Positions 31,703-40,565 of a stretch of DNA of 40,565 bases are shown here, one piece after another; within the stretch, counting starts at the first letter, position 1; the number at the start of each line of letters is the position of its first letter. The notes below the pieces were generated by a model. The model was not told the DNA's origin, ran no database searches, and worked only from the letters and a program-made list of their open reading frames with translations. The position numbers and the translations under genes were made by a program. Source of the DNA: Acidobacteriota bacterium (GTDB taxonomy: Bacteria > Acidobacteriota > UBA6911); assembly GCA_017860135.1 (NCBI GenBank), contig JAFNAG010000016.1:1-40565 (forward strand). The letters are read 5' to 3'.

Positions 31703-32590
31703 ATGAAGCGAACGACCCAAATGATTCTGATTGCCATCCTGGGAGTAGGATCCCTGGCATATGCCATCACTTCTTCCGGGATTCCATCTCCATCGCCTGA
31801 CGGCACCAAGGAAGAGATCATGCGCCTGCAGGCGGATGTCCTGGCGCTCAAGAACCAGATCAGCCTGCTCGACAAGACCTTTACCGAACGGACCGACAGC
31901 ATCCGCAGCCTGGTGGTCCAGCTTAACGACCAGGTGGGGAAATCATCGATGGTGCTCGGCAAGGTCATGACTTCGCTGGAAACCCAGTCGTCGGGCGACA
32001 CTTCCATGCAGCAGTCCGTGTTGCAGGAGATCAAAGGACTGTCCTCCAAGATGGACGATGCCAACACGCGCATCTCCGCGCTCGCCCAACAGGTTTCCGA
32101 CATCCAGGTGCAATCGAAGCCGATCACGCAACGACTGTTCCAGACCGCCAGCGACAATCCCGACATGCTGGCCATGGCCGCCGATCAGATTTACGGCGAA
32201 GCCTACAATGACCTGATCCAGGGAAACCTCGAGCTGGCGATCGAGGGCTTCAGCGCGTTCCTCAAGGACTTCCCGACCAACGAAAAGGCGGACGACGCAC
32301 AGTACAGCATCGGGGAGGCGTATTACGCCGGCAGGAAATATCAGGACGCCATCGAAGCTTTCGCCCGCGTGATCTCGAACTATGCTTCCGGGGGCAAAGT
32401 CCCCAGCGCCCTGTACAAACGAGGCAAGGCGGCGATGGCTCTGCAGCAGAAAGACGCCGCCGTCGCCGACTTCAAGAGCGTTCTCGAGAAGTACCCGACC
32501 GCTCCCGAAGCCAATCTCGCCCGGGCCGAACTCGATAAACTCGGCATCGACACTTCCAAGCTGGCGAAACCCGCTGTCAAGCGCAAGTAG
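31703..32590 (+). CDS. cpoB: Tol-pal system protein CpoB/YbgF
   Basis: N-terminal coiled coil, C-terminal TPR (YNDLIQGNLELAIEGFSAFLKDFPTNEKADDAQYSIGEAYYAGRKYQDAIEAF). Confidence 0.9.
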   Translation: MKRTTQMILIAILGVGSLAYAITSSGIPSPSPDGTKEEIMRLQADVLALKNQISLLDKTFTERTDSIRSLVVQLNDQVGKSSMVLGKVMTSLETQSSGDTSMQQSVLQEIKGLSSKMDDANTRISALAQQVSDIQVQSKPITQRLFQTASDNPDMLAMAADQIYGEAYNDLIQGNLELAIEGFSAFLKDFPTNEKADDAQYSIGEAYYAGRKYQDAIEAFARVISNYASGGKVPSALYKRGKAAMALQQKDAAVADFKSVLEKYPTAPEANLARAELDKLGIDTSKLAKPAVKRK

Positions 32591-32623
32591 ACGGCTCGCA
32601 ACACAACCCGAAAGGCAGGCCGC

Positions 32624-33061
32624 ATGAGTTCCCTGAACAAAGCAATGCTCATTGGACGCCTCGGCAAAGACCCCGAGATCCGCTACACTCCGGACGGCTC
32701 GCCCGTCGCGAACTTCAGCCTGGCCACCAGCGAATTCTGGATTGACAAGAGCGGCGCGCGCCAGGAAAAGACCGAGTGGCACAACATCGTGGCGTGGAAG
32801 AAACTCGCCGACCTGAGCAAGCGCTACCTCGCCAAGGGCCGGCAGGTATTCGTCGAAGGCAGAATCCGCACCCGCGACTGGGATGACCGGGATGGAAACA
32901 AGCGCCGCACGACGGAGATCATCGCCAACCAGATCGTCCTTCTCGGCAGCCGGCCCGAAGGGATGGAAGCCGGGGCGCCCCCGTCGCAGCGCGGCGCGGC
33001 GGAGCCTGCCGATCCGGGCATCGCCGACATCGAAATCACCGACAACGACATCCCGTTTTAA
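32624..33061 (+). CDS. ssb: Single-stranded DNA-binding protein
   Basis: NKAMLIGRLGKDPEIRYTPDGSPVANFSLATSE; acidic tail ending DNDIPF. Confidence 0.96.
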   Translation: MSSLNKAMLIGRLGKDPEIRYTPDGSPVANFSLATSEFWIDKSGARQEKTEWHNIVAWKKLADLSKRYLAKGRQVFVEGRIRTRDWDDRDGNKRRTTEIIANQIVLLGSRPEGMEAGAPPSQRGAAEPADPGIADIEITDNDIPF

Positions 33062-33143
33062 GCCGCAAGCGCCTGGAAGAGACGATCCTTCGCCGAGGTC
33101 GTGTTCCAATCCCGATTGAGAGGCGCGGGCCTGAGAACACTGG

Positions 33144-33163
33144 GCGCGGGCGAAAGCCCGCGC
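33144..33163. repeat. REP-like perfect hairpin gcgcgggc-gaaa-gcccgcgc
   Basis: 8-bp perfect stem in the ssb/DUF58 convergent spacer. Confidence 0.7.
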
Positions 33164-33213
33164 GCTTCAGTTCTCCTTACGTCTCCATTCTCATGGGTTC
33201 ACTCGTTTTAAAG

Positions 33214-33233
33214 CGCACGGGCTGAAGCCCGTG
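33214..33233. repeat. REP-like perfect hairpin gcacgggc-tgaa-gcccgtgc
   Basis: 8-bp perfect stem; matches the interrupted repeat around 12390/12670. Confidence 0.75.
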
Positions 33234-33325
33234 CTCACTCTCGAATTCCGAGGGGGCGCGGGCGAGAGGAGAACCAGCGGTGTGCGGGGCGGTGGTCTGC
33301 CCCGTGAATCCCCCGGCCCGATCTG

Positions 33326-34219
33326 TCACCTCGGCCTGCGGGTGGCTCTCTCGGACAGAAAGCGCCTCAGCGCGGATTCGTAGCTCGTGCCGGTGCCAAC
33401 CTCGACCCAATCCACCCCCTGGCTGCGCAACAGGTCCGTGAAGCGGGCACGTCGCTCCTGCGCCGTTTTTTTGAAAGCTTCGCGCGTTTGGCCCTTGCGC
33501 ATGCTGATGGTCTGCAGCCGCCCGGTCTCAGGATGCCGGATGCGGACGCGGCCGATCGGGGGCAGCGCCCATTCCCGTGGATCCGAGGCCAGGATGAAGA
33601 CCATTTCGTGCTTGCGACAGGCAGCGGAAAATCCCTGCCCCGGCTCCAGCGGAGCCTGAAAATCGGTGAGAAAAAACACCAGGCTGCGCGGAACGCCCGG
33701 CGAGTTGGCGAAGCTCCAGAGGGCATCCAGCCCTGCAGGCGACCCGCCCGGCTCGAACGACGCCAGCTCCCGCACCAGGCGCGCAGCGTGGTTCCACCCT
33801 TTGGCCGGAGGAACGAATCGCTCCACTCCCGTGCGCACCAGCGCCAGGCTGACGCGGTCCTTGGCATAGAATCCTGAAATCACCAGCAGCGCACCGACCT
33901 CCACCAGGAGATCGAACTTTGTGCGCCGGACGGTTCCGAAAGCCAGCGATCCGGAAGCATCCATGAGCACGAGCACATTGCGCTCACGCTCCTCCGCCAT
34001 GCGCTTTACATAGAGCGACTGGTGCCGCGCCGAGACGTTCCAGTCGATAAGGCGGACTTCATCTCCCTGGGCATATTCGCGCACTTCGGCAAACTCCATT
34101 CCCTGCCCGCGGAATGCGCTGCGATACAGGCCCGAGTATTGCGATCGCGCCAGAAAGCGGCTCTTCAGCTCCAACCGCCGCGCCCGGGCCATCAGGTCTT
34201 CCAGCTCCATACGCGTCAC
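33326..34219 (-). CDS. DUF58 domain-containing protein
   Basis: GQGMEFAEVREYAQGDEVRLIDWNVSARHQSLYVKRMAEERERNVLVLMDASGSL. Confidence 0.92.
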   Translation of the reverse strand: MTRMELEDLMARARRLELKSRFLARSQYSGLYRSAFRGQGMEFAEVREYAQGDEVRLIDWNVSARHQSLYVKRMAEERERNVLVLMDASGSLAFGTVRRTKFDLLVEVGALLVISGFYAKDRVSLALVRTGVERFVPPAKGWNHAARLVRELASFEPGGSPAGLDALWSFANSPGVPRSLVFFLTDFQAPLEPGQGFSAACRKHEMVFILASDPREWALPPIGRVRIRHPETGRLQTISMRKGQTREAFKKTAQERRARFTDLLRSQGVDWVEVGTGTSYESALRRFLSERATRRPR

Positions 34220-34225
34220 CAGATT

Positions 34226-34330
34226 TTCGCCACAGAGAACACCGCAGACACAGAGAAAGGCATTGGCCGGCCCTTGGTGTGTTACCGCTGCATCCCAAAC
34301 ATGAGATTCTCTGTACTACTCACCTGAAAA
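34226..34330. repeat. CACAGAG-type element, copy 3 (degenerate right arm)
   Basis: ttcgccacagagaacaccgcagacacagagaa; weak inverted partner gattctctgtactactcacc. Confidence 0.4.
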
Positions 34331-34377
34331 TCCTCGCCAAAAAGGAAAGGATTTTTCAGCACCACGGAATATCGGCC

Positions 34378-34425
34378 GGTATCGGCATCGGGACCGCAAT
34401 CGCAGTCGCAATCGCTATCGAAAAC
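34378..34425 (+). repeat. Degenerate hexanucleotide tandem repeat (8 units)
   Basis: ggtatc ggcatc gggacc gcaatc gcagtc gcaatc gctatc gaaaac. Confidence 0.7.
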
Positions 34426-34459
34426 GGTGCATGATCCGACGCCTCCGTGCTGAGGTTTT

Positions 34460-35473
34460 TCAGGGAGCGGGGATCTTCTGCAGGATGCGATCCACGATGT
34501 CCTGGGCATGGATTCCCTCCGCTTCCGCTTCGTAGGTGAGGAGGATGCGGTGGCGCAGCACGTCGGGGGCAACTTTCTTCACATCGTCGGGCGTCACAAA
34601 ACCGCGGCCCTGCAGGAAGGCCTGCGCGCGCGCCGCGCACAGGATGCCGATGCTGGCACGCGGCGACGCTCCGAACCGGATCAGGCGTCCGAGGTCCAAC
34701 TGATGGTCCTGCGGGTTCCTTGTGGCAAACACGATGTCCAGGATGTAGGTCTTGATTCGCTCGTCGACGTAGATCTGCGCCGCGATCTGCCGCATGCGCA
34801 AGATCCGCTCGGGCAGAAGCACCTTCTTGAGCGGGACGCCTCCCCCGCCGGCAAGGTAAGAACTCCCTTCGGCGGCTCCCGCCCGGTTCATGACCTCGCG
34901 CTCCTCCTTGCGATTCGGATAGCCCAGGAGGATTTTCATCAGGAACCGGTCCATCTGGGCTTCCGGCAGAGGATAGGTCCCCTCCTGTTCGATCGGGTTT
35001 TGGGTGGCGAGAACCATGAAGGGCTCGTGCAGCATGTAGCTTTCGTTGCCCAGGGTAACCTGCTTCTCCTGCATGCATTCGAGCAGGGCGCTCTGCACCT
35101 TCGCGGGCGCCCGATTGACCTCGTCCGCCAGAAGGAAATTCGTGAAGATCGGTCCCGGCCGCGGCACGAAATCGCCGTTCCGTTGATCGAACACCATTGT
35201 GCCGACCAGATCCGCCGGCAGCAGGTCGGGAGTGAACTGGATGCGCCGGAACTTGACATCGATGGTCTCGGCCAGGCTTTTCACCGCCAAGGTCTTGGCA
35301 AGGCCGGGTACGCCTTCGAGAAGAAGGTGCCCCCCGGTAAGCAGGGCGACCATCAGCGAGTCCAGCAGGTGGGCCTGCCCGACGATCCGCTTCTGCATCT
35401 CCTGCTGCACGCGTTCCAGATAAAAGGTCTCTTCCTTGACAATCGGCGTCAGATTATCAGCGTGAGGGTTCAT
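34460..35473 (-). CDS. MoxR family AAA+ ATPase
   Basis: GHLLLEGVPGLAKTLAVKSLAETI; RIQFTPDLLPADLVGTMVF; ATQNPIEQEGTYPLPEAQMDRF. Confidence 0.94.
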   Translation of the reverse strand: MNPHADNLTPIVKEETFYLERVQQEMQKRIVGQAHLLDSLMVALLTGGHLLLEGVPGLAKTLAVKSLAETIDVKFRRIQFTPDLLPADLVGTMVFDQRNGDFVPRPGPIFTNFLLADEVNRAPAKVQSALLECMQEKQVTLGNESYMLHEPFMVLATQNPIEQEGTYPLPEAQMDRFLMKILLGYPNRKEEREVMNRAGAAEGSSYLAGGGGVPLKKVLLPERILRMRQIAAQIYVDERIKTYILDIVFATRNPQDHQLDLGRLIRFGASPRASIGILCAARAQAFLQGRGFVTPDDVKKVAPDVLRHRILLTYEAEAEGIHAQDIVDRILQKIPAP

Positions 35474-35475
35474 GA

Positions 35476-36204
35476 TCAGAATCTGTAGTTTGCCTGTTTG
35501 ATTTCGTGCCGGAAGTCTTTCCCTTTGACCTCGACCACCTTGCACATCTCGTACAGCCGGGAGCGCAGGCGCACCCCGATGCGGTCCGTCAGCGTTTCCT
35601 CTCCGGCGCGCCCGGCGCCGTCGGGATAGTTCGAGGTGAAAACCGTCAGCTTCCGGTCGTTGTAGCGGCAGTTGATGATGTGGGCGATGGTGTCCCGCAC
35701 CCATTCGGTCGGCTTGTTCGCGCCGAGCTCATCGAGCACCAGAACATCCGCGGTCAGAACCGGGCGCAGGACTTCGAGTTCGGATGCCTGTGACACCGAA
35801 TTCCAGCTGCCCTGAATCTCCCGCAGCAGGTCGCGGAAATCGTAGAAGAGCCCCGAGTCGCCCTTCTCCAGGATTATGTGCTTCAGCAGTGAGACTGCCA
35901 GGTGCGTTTTCCCCACACCGCACGGCCCCAGGAAAAGCAGGCCGATATCGATCAAAGGGTACTTCTCGAGGAAGCGGGCCACGTCCGCCTTCGCCTTCTT
36001 CTGGGTGGGATCGCCGGGCAGGTAAGAATCCAGATCGCAGTGCTCGTACCGCTTCGGGATGCGCGCCTCCCCCAGCATGCGTCCTGTGCGCGCCGAATCG
36101 AGGCATCTGCAGCGCCGCACGCTGATGGTCGCATCGTCGATTCGTTCCCAACCCGAGCCGCCGCAGCGCGGGCAGACATCCTGATCGTTTTCCGACATGT
36201 TCAT
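35476..36204 (-). CDS. DnaC/IstB-like ATPase with N-terminal Cys cluster
   Basis: CPRCGGSGW...CRC; GPCGVGKTHLAVSLLKHI; DVLVLDELGANKPTEWVRDTI; TSNYPD. Confidence 0.87.
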   Translation of the reverse strand: MNMSENDQDVCPRCGGSGWERIDDATISVRRCRCLDSARTGRMLGEARIPKRYEHCDLDSYLPGDPTQKKAKADVARFLEKYPLIDIGLLFLGPCGVGKTHLAVSLLKHIILEKGDSGLFYDFRDLLREIQGSWNSVSQASELEVLRPVLTADVLVLDELGANKPTEWVRDTIAHIINCRYNDRKLTVFTSNYPDGAGRAGEETLTDRIGVRLRSRLYEMCKVVEVKGKDFRHEIKQANYRF

Positions 36205-37298
36205 CGCGGCACACCCCGCTTCTTCACGCCGGCCTTGGCAGGAACGGGCACCTCCAACGCCTTGAGCTCCGCGTACATCTTCTGCAGGTTGGCGGCGAAG
36301 AAATTCCTGAATCCGAAGGTAGAATAGCGCGCCGGGAGCCGCAGATCCGAGACTACCTGCTCCAGCGTGTCTCCACGCTTCACTGCCGGCCCCACCAGCC
36401 CCTTCAACTCCTCGAAGTAGTTGAGGAACAACTCCACGTCACTTTTCGTCCCAACCGGACCGTGTCCCGGAACATAAGTCCTGACATCCAGCTTCAGGAC
36501 TTCCTTCAGGGTTTTCATCCAGTCCAGCACGCAGGCATCTTCGACATTGGGCAGCGCTCCGTTGAAAAAGAGGTCGCCCAGAAACGCGATCTTCGCTTCG
36601 GGCAGGACCATAACGATATCCCCGTCCGTGTGCCCATCCCCCAGGCAGAGCAGCCGCACTTCGCGCCCGCCGTCCATGATGTTCAGGCTGTCGTCGAGAG
36701 TCATGACCGGCGGCAGGATCTTCAGGGCGGACATGCGACGGAGGAAAGCCTGGCGCGCACCCAGTTGGGCACGCAGCGCTTCCTGCAGTTTCGCGTTGGG
36801 CTCCTTTGCGATCTCCCTGCTCAGCTGTTCCACCTGGGCGAGCGCGATCGTCTGCACCTGGTTCAGCGCGGGGATATCCTCCTGCAGCATATCCCGGCGT
36901 GTGTTGCTGCTGCCCACGATCATGCGGGCCCCGGCGAAAGCCTGATTGCCGTGCGTGTGGTCCGGGTGAAAATGGCTGTTGATGATCAGCCGGACGGGAA
37001 GGGGCGTGAGCGACTTGATCCTGCTCATGAGCGCGTCGCCCGCTTCGGGAGTGAAGTGCGTGTCAAAGACGAGTACGCCGCTTTCGAGGATGACCACACC
37101 TGCGTTGCCGACGGCATCGCTGTCCGGGCTCACGATGCGGACGTAGACGCCCTCGGCCAGCCTGCTCATGTCGCCAGGCGCCGGCGGCACGGCAGGATCG
37201 GAAGCCGCTGGGCGCTGCTGCGCCCATGCGGTTTCCGCAAGAAAGACTGCCAATATCCAAACCGAAACGTAAATGGCAAGACTTCTGGATTTGAGCAT
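36201..37298 (-). CDS. Exported MBL-fold metallo-hydrolase
   Basis: Signal peptide; NSHFHPDHTHGNQAF (HxHxDH); ATGA overlap with the DnaC-like gene. Confidence 0.87.
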   Translation of the reverse strand: MLKSRSLAIYVSVWILAVFLAETAWAQQRPAASDPAVPPAPGDMSRLAEGVYVRIVSPDSDAVGNAGVVILESGVLVFDTHFTPEAGDALMSRIKSLTPLPVRLIINSHFHPDHTHGNQAFAGARMIVGSSNTRRDMLQEDIPALNQVQTIALAQVEQLSREIAKEPNAKLQEALRAQLGARQAFLRRMSALKILPPVMTLDDSLNIMDGGREVRLLCLGDGHTDGDIVMVLPEAKIAFLGDLFFNGALPNVEDACVLDWMKTLKEVLKLDVRTYVPGHGPVGTKSDVELFLNYFEELKGLVGPAVKRGDTLEQVVSDLRLPARYSTFGFRNFFAANLQKMYAELKALEVPVPAKAGVKKRGVPR

Positions 37299-37430
37299 GC
37301 GGCTATCGGAATTCCCCGGCACCTCTTGTGCCAGTCTGGATCCATCGTCTGCTGCGCTTGCGATGGGGCTCATGAATTGCGCCTGTGGACTTCCGCATGT
37401 CAGCCTGGCAAAAACTGCTAAAGCACCAAA

Positions 37431-37467
37431 CCACGAAATCCACGAAAGGCTTTCATGCATTTCGTGG
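37431..37467. repeat. CACGAAA-type near-perfect palindrome
   Basis: ccacgaaatccacgaaag g ctttcatgcatttcgtgg. Confidence 0.6.
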
Positions 37468-37504
37468 TGCCGGCCGGCGCCGCCCTTTCAAGGCGGCTCT
37501 CCGG

Positions 37505-38677
37505 TCAGCGCACTCTTCGCGGCTGCTCCATCAGCTCAATCTGCTTCTGGGTTTTTATGCTGCCCCGGTAGAACGTCAGGCGTACCGAATCTCCGGGCCT
37601 CTTGCTCTCCAGGAGCAGATCCAGATCGTCCATGCTGCGGACGGGCTGGCCGTCAATCTCCGTGATGATGTCGCCGCCAACCATCACCCTCTGCATCCGG
37701 AGCCGGATGAAACTGGTCGCGCCGCGAAGTCCGGCAGCGGCAGCGGTGGTACCGGGTTGAATTCTGGCAATGAGGATGCCGCTGTCGACAGGAAGATCCA
37801 GCGCAGACGCCAGATTGGCGGATATTTCATAGCCCTCCACACCCATCCAGGGCCGCAGAACCCTGCCCTCCCGGATCAGATCGGTCACCACGCGCCGCAC
37901 GGTGTTGACCGGAACCGCGAATCCGATCCCGACGTTGCCGCCGCTTGCACCGCCCGGAGAGACAATCATGGTGTTGATGCCGATCATTTCGCCGGCGCTG
38001 TTCAGAAGCGGCCCGCCTGAATTTCCCGGATTGATCGCCGCGTCCGTCTGGATGACATTGTCGATCAGATTGCCGTTGTCGCTCCGGATCCTGCGCCCCA
38101 GCGCGCTCACGATCCCCGTCGTCAGCGTGTTCTGCAGCCGGAAGGGATTTCCGATGGCAAGAACCTTCTGGCCTACCCGCAGGGCAGACGAGTCTCCCAT
38201 CACTATCGGGTGAAGCCGTTCTTTGGCAGCTCCGACGAGGCGGATGACCGCCAGGTCGTTCTGCGGGTCGCTGCCGACCAGTTCCGCGCGATAGGTGGTC
38301 TGATCCGGAAGCGCGACTTCCAGGCTCTGCGCGTTCTCCACCACGTGGTTGTTGGTGACAATGTTACCGTTCAAATCCAGGACCACACCGCTTCCGGCGG
38401 ATGGGCTGGCAAACGGAGTGAAAAAGAAATCGAACTCGATCGCCGTGGACGTGATGTTTACCACACCCGGGCTGGCTTTGCCGTAAACCTGCAGGTTGAC
38501 CTGCTCATCAGCGCTGAGCGGAGGCTGGGACGGAGTGGCTGCTACCGCCAGCTCGACTTCTGGCCTGGTACCTTTTCCACCGAATTCCGGCGCCAGCCTC
38601 CAGCGCAGCAGCAGGTGCACGGCTGCACCGGTCAGCAGCGCCGTGACAAGAATGAGTCGAATAGCGGATCGTTTCAT
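37505..38677 (-). CDS. DegP/HtrA-like S1C serine protease with PDZ domain
   Basis: TNNHVVENA, NDLAVIRL, TDAAINPGNSGGPLLNSAGEMIGINT; C-terminal PDZ. Confidence 0.93.
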   Translation of the reverse strand: MKRSAIRLILVTALLTGAAVHLLLRWRLAPEFGGKGTRPEVELAVAATPSQPPLSADEQVNLQVYGKASPGVVNITSTAIEFDFFFTPFASPSAGSGVVLDLNGNIVTNNHVVENAQSLEVALPDQTTYRAELVGSDPQNDLAVIRLVGAAKERLHPIVMGDSSALRVGQKVLAIGNPFRLQNTLTTGIVSALGRRIRSDNGNLIDNVIQTDAAINPGNSGGPLLNSAGEMIGINTMIVSPGGASGGNVGIGFAVPVNTVRRVVTDLIREGRVLRPWMGVEGYEISANLASALDLPVDSGILIARIQPGTTAAAAGLRGATSFIRLRMQRVMVGGDIITEIDGQPVRSMDDLDLLLESKRPGDSVRLTFYRGSIKTQKQIELMEQPRRVR

Positions 38678-38862
38678 ATATCAACAGGGGCGACGGGGCT
38701 TCGGCCGCCGCGAGAAAAACTGCGATGCTGTGGCTGTCCCGCCTGCGACGGGCACCAGTGTCACGTTCGCCACTCATCACCGTTCCATGGCCCACAGGGC
38801 CTCGTCAGCCTCACAGAAGCGGCGGGACCGCCCGCGCTCCACAGCGGTTTCCGCAAGGCCCG

Positions 38863-40011
38863 CTATTTCCAGGCGAGGCTGATGGACCCCTGGCCCGTGA
38901 ACGTAAGCGTGAGCGTCAGCGCCGTAACCGGCGTCTTCGCGATTGTCACATCCGCGGTCATCTGGATGCGTGAAAGAGTCAGTTTGTAATCTCCCGGCGG
39001 AATCGGGCTGCTGAACCTGCATCCTCCCCTGACACCTGCATCATCGGTCATGATGGGAGTCGACGTAAACGAACCGTTGGCACCAATGAGGGTTGCGTTG
39101 AAACCGTCAAGCCGATCCAGCCGTACCTGGCTGCCCGAAGCCTTGACCAGGTTGAGCGCCAGAGTCTTGGGGGAGTTCTTGAGCGCCTCGGCCTTGTTCA
39201 GGTCCTCGACCTGCCCTTTCACATCCTTCATGACGCTCTGGAACCACTTCTCACGCCAGGCTTCCAGAGACCCGGCGCTTTTCAGCCGCGCGATCGTCTT
39301 GTTGATTTCCACCAGCAGCTTGGCCTCTTTCGGGCGCACCACGACTGCGAATTGGTTCTGTGTCAGTTTCTCGAACGTGGGAATCAGGTTCGTGGAAAAA
39401 CTCTTGTAGATGCTGTAGGTAATGATCGGCTCGTAGCCTACAACCGCGCTGATTTCGTTGCGGTTGAGCGCGCCCAGCGCGTCGTCGAGCGTGGGGAACT
39501 TGACCAGCGAGACGTTCGCGGCCACCGTCTGCGTCGACATGAAACGGTCGCCGGACCGTCCCTCTTGCACTCCTACCTTCTTGCCCGCGAGAGAAGCGAG
39601 ACTCTTGATTTCAGTGTTGTCGATGCGCCTGGCAATCGTGTTCCCAGTGTCGAAGTAGGGGTCGGAAAAAGCAAACTCCTTCTTGCGCTCCTCCGATATG
39701 GCGATCGTCGAGATAACCATTTCCACTTCGCCGTTTTTCAGGATCTCGAAGAGGCGGTCGAAAGGAATCTTGACCCATTTCGAAGGTTGGCCGAGATCCT
39801 TCGCGATTTCGTTGCCGAGATCCACATCGTATCCCTGGACGTCGGTTCCCTCCCCCATCTCGAAAGGTATGTTGGTCGGGTCGGTTGCGATGCGAACCAT
39901 CTTGTTTTTCTGCATCGAAGCCCACGCATCCGGGCCCGGCGGTTCCCCGCCGCATTGAACAAAGAGCACCGCCACAGTCGCTATCAAGATGCTGATTTTT
40001 CCATTCCGCAA
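38863..40011 (-). CDS. Family 3 extracellular solute-binding protein with C-terminal extension
   Basis: VRIATDPTNIPFEMGEGTDVQGYDVDLGNEIAKDLGQ; EFAFSDPYFDTGNTIA; ~90-residue extra C-terminus. Confidence 0.88.
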   Translation of the reverse strand: MRNGKISILIATVAVLFVQCGGEPPGPDAWASMQKNKMVRIATDPTNIPFEMGEGTDVQGYDVDLGNEIAKDLGQPSKWVKIPFDRLFEILKNGEVEMVISTIAISEERKKEFAFSDPYFDTGNTIARRIDNTEIKSLASLAGKKVGVQEGRSGDRFMSTQTVAANVSLVKFPTLDDALGALNRNEISAVVGYEPIITYSIYKSFSTNLIPTFEKLTQNQFAVVVRPKEAKLLVEINKTIARLKSAGSLEAWREKWFQSVMKDVKGQVEDLNKAEALKNSPKTLALNLVKASGSQVRLDRLDGFNATLIGANGSFTSTPIMTDDAGVRGGCRFSSPIPPGDYKLTLSRIQMTADVTIAKTPVTALTLTLTFTGQGSISLAWK

Positions 40012-40401
40012 GGCAAGTCCTCCTCATTAGGAAACAGGAGTTTCAAGTTGTAATAATTGCGTGCCGGGCTATTCTAGCTAAAACTCGAGTTCTTCCAAAG
40101 CAATTTCCCGCGCCGGATTCATTCGCTGACATCCAAAGGGATCCCGCATCGGGATTCCCGCCAAATCCCTCACAGGAACCGGCTCTTTCGGAACAGTTTC
40201 GCTGCGATACCGGAAGATCCTCTGGCGTGAGTAAACGTCAACCGCGCAACACTCTATCTTACAGCAAATACGATCAAGCCTCAAGCAACCAGAGGGACCG
40301 GACTATGATAAAATGTGTTTGCACACCAAGGTAGCGTGTTTTGCGTATTGCCCGGGAATCGCGGGACGGAATTCTGGCACAGTGCCGTATCGGGAGGATG
40401 C

Positions 40402-40565
40402 ATGAAGGCTCAGTCCTGGCAGGAACTGGAGTGGGAGGTGGTAACAAAGGACTTGTCGCGGAAGATCGTTACCGGGAAGAATGTCATGGTCGCGCAGATC
40501 CGCCTTGCAAAAGGCGCACTTGTGCCCGAACACTCGCACCCGAACGAGCAGATCAGCCAGATACT
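40402..40565 (+). CDS. Cupin-domain protein, truncated at window end
   Basis: Translation MKAQSWQELEWEVVTKDLSRKIVTGKNVMVAQIRLAKGALVPEHSHPNEQISQI; cupin HSHPNEQ motif. Confidence 0.75.
   Translation, partial: MKAQSWQELEWEVVTKDLSRKIVTGKNVMVAQIRLAKGALVPEHSHPNEQISQI

Noticed and set aside
33144-33233. Bidirectional intrinsic terminator between ssb and DUF58
   Set aside because: Perfect hairpins but no T-tracts; better called REP-like, though they may still affect transcript ends.
35476-36204. IstB of an IS21-type insertion sequence
   Set aside because: No istA, no terminal repeats; N-terminal Cys cluster and operon context fit a DnaC-like loader instead.

Overview
This window is mostly housekeeping genes from a high-GC, Gram-negative bacterium. 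Gene content and order suggest Acidobacteriota or a relative, but that is inference. I support about 36 protein-coding genes: an M50 protease, HU/IHF, lptE-holA, rpsT, phoH, ddl, psd-pssA, recO, glyQ-glyS, ppdK, lpxD, murJ-xerD, a fused lptF-lptG, a DUF151 nuclease-miaB-recN cluster, a full tolQ-tolR-tolA-tolB-pal-cpoB cluster, ssb, DUF58/MoxR, a DnaC-like ATPase, an MBL hydrolase, a DegP/HtrA protease, a solute-binding protein and a truncated cupin. I found no CRISPR array, rRNA, tRNA, prophage, autonomous transposon or defence island. The most unusual signals are intergenic. (1) A 259-bp element has perfect 18-bp terminal inverted repeats and paired hairpins whose stems have diverged. It sits inside the loop of a REP-like hairpin that also occurs, uninterrupted, elsewhere in the window. 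(2) Two copies, in opposite orientation, of a ~250-265 bp non-coding palindromic element carry GCAATCGGAAGTG termini and TGACAAATGAC arms, each flanked by ~14-bp imperfect direct repeats. (3) Several other small inverted-repeat or hexanucleotide-periodic families occupy the remaining spacers. I did not find convincing evidence of a new multi-gene system.
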